Source of the DNA: an uncultured Paracoccaceae bacterium
GTDB lineage: Bacteria; Pseudomonadota; Alphaproteobacteria; Rhodobacterales; Rhodobacteraceae
Length of the DNA: 64,000 bases
NCBI GenBank assembly: GCA_937146765.1
Contig: CAKZRP010000037.1
Span: 62,001-126,000 of the forward strand
Reading direction: 5' to 3'
Within the stretch, counting starts at the first letter, position 1. Every line of letters starts with the position of its first letter. The notes below the pieces were generated by a model. That model worked only from the letters and a program-made list of their open reading frames with translations. It searched no databases and was not told the origin of the DNA. This document shows, one piece after another, positions 63,729 through 64,000 of the stretch. The position numbers were made by a program, and so were the translations under genes.

Positions 63729-64000
63729 ATGTCTGACCTTCTCGACGATCCCATGCCGGGGCAAAACGCGCCCGAATTCACCGTGTCCGAGATCTCCGGC
63801 GAGGTGAAGCGCACGCTCGAGGGCACCTTTGGCCGCATCCGGGTCAAGGGCGAGGTGGGCCGGGTGTTCAAGGCGCGCTCCGGGCATTTGTACTATGATA
63901 TCAAGGACGACCGCTCTGTTCTGGCCTGCACCACCTGGAAGGGGCAGATCCCCCACCTCGCCGTGGTGCCGGAAGAGGGGCTGGAGGTGGTGGTGACTGG
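63729..64000 (+). CDS. xseA: Exodeoxyribonuclease VII large subunit, 5' part
   Basis: The first 90 residues of XseA; the gene continues past the window. After an N-terminal tail, FTVSEISGEVKRTLEGTFGR and VKGEVGRVFKARSGHLYYDI form the OB-fold (tRNA_anti) domain that opens XseA. The enzyme with XseB degrades single-stranded DNA. The start at 63729 (MSDLLDDPMPGQN) lacks a strong ribosome site; the preceding 12-base tandem repeat occupies that region. Confidence 0.9.
   Translation, partial: MSDLLDDPMPGQNAPEFTVSEISGEVKRTLEGTFGRIRVKGEVGRVFKARSGHLYYDIKDDRSVLACTTWKGQIPHLAVVPEEGLEVVVT

Overview
The window is a 64 kb, mostly GC-rich, densely coded stretch of an alphaproteobacterial chromosome. Gene content and protein style point to the family Rhodobacteraceae, probably the Roseobacter group: a pcm-tolC-PopZ-like block, secG-pyrG, hflKC-degP, an adrenodoxin-type ferredoxin, DUF6280, DUF2842, and an alphaproteobacterial SOS box of the GTTC-N7-GTTC type. 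It looks like core chromosome. I see no rRNA, tRNA, CRISPR array, transposase, integrase or prophage gene.

Layout. 1-9.7 kb: end of an ABC-2 permease, an EamA transporter, arginine genes argD and argF, a Pit phosphate transporter, a NUDIX hydrolase, helicase HrpB and a DUF3108 protein. 9.8-17.4 kb: MeaB GTPase, ribosomal protein L28, a small secreted-protein/copper-chaperone pair, sirtuin CobB, a low-molecular-weight tyrosine phosphatase, a LysR regulator, a small secreted protein and lepA. 17.6-25.3 kb: small membrane and lipoprotein genes, a DksA/TraR zinc finger, pcm, tolC, a PopZ-like gene, cobQ, DUF6280 and efp. 25.5-35.1 kb: a secreted protein, ygfZ, an MsbA-like exporter, a class V aminotransferase, a HisC-type aminotransferase, a crotonase, a fatty acid hydroxylase and a globin-coupled chemoreceptor. 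35.1-45.1 kb: a decayed chemoreceptor fragment, class I aldolase, pyrG, secG, purA, DUF2842, an 814-residue protein with a long variable centre, and thiamine pyrophosphokinase. 45-64 kb: an EamA transporter, sdaA, a GST, rpiA, a methyltransferase, a PACE efflux protein, gor, hflKC, degP, a Crp/Fnr regulator, a peptidoglycan-binding lipoprotein, a DnaE2-tail OB-fold gene, a ferredoxin with a coupled secreted repeat protein, an EamA transporter, a low-GC patch, a GNAT, purD and the start of xseA.

How genes work together. Several blocks form functional units: argD/argF (arginine), hflK/hflC with degP (membrane protein quality control), secG followed by pyrG, purA with DUF2842, and gst abutting sdaA. 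The rest are single housekeeping or accessory genes. Translation functions (rpmB, lepA, efp) and nucleotide synthesis (pyrG, purA, purD) are scattered through the window.

The most unusual spot is 58.4-58.84 kb. A stand-alone gene encodes only the OB-fold tail of the error-prone polymerase DnaE2, with a perfect SOS operator directly in front of its first ATG. It may be the scar of a deleted imuA-imuB-dnaE2 mutagenesis cassette or a reduced damage-inducible protein. Other points are the chemoreceptor remnant beside the intact globin-coupled receptor, the 814-residue protein with conserved-looking ends, a cluster of four hairpins after sdaA, and a low-GC patch at 61.1-61.86 kb.
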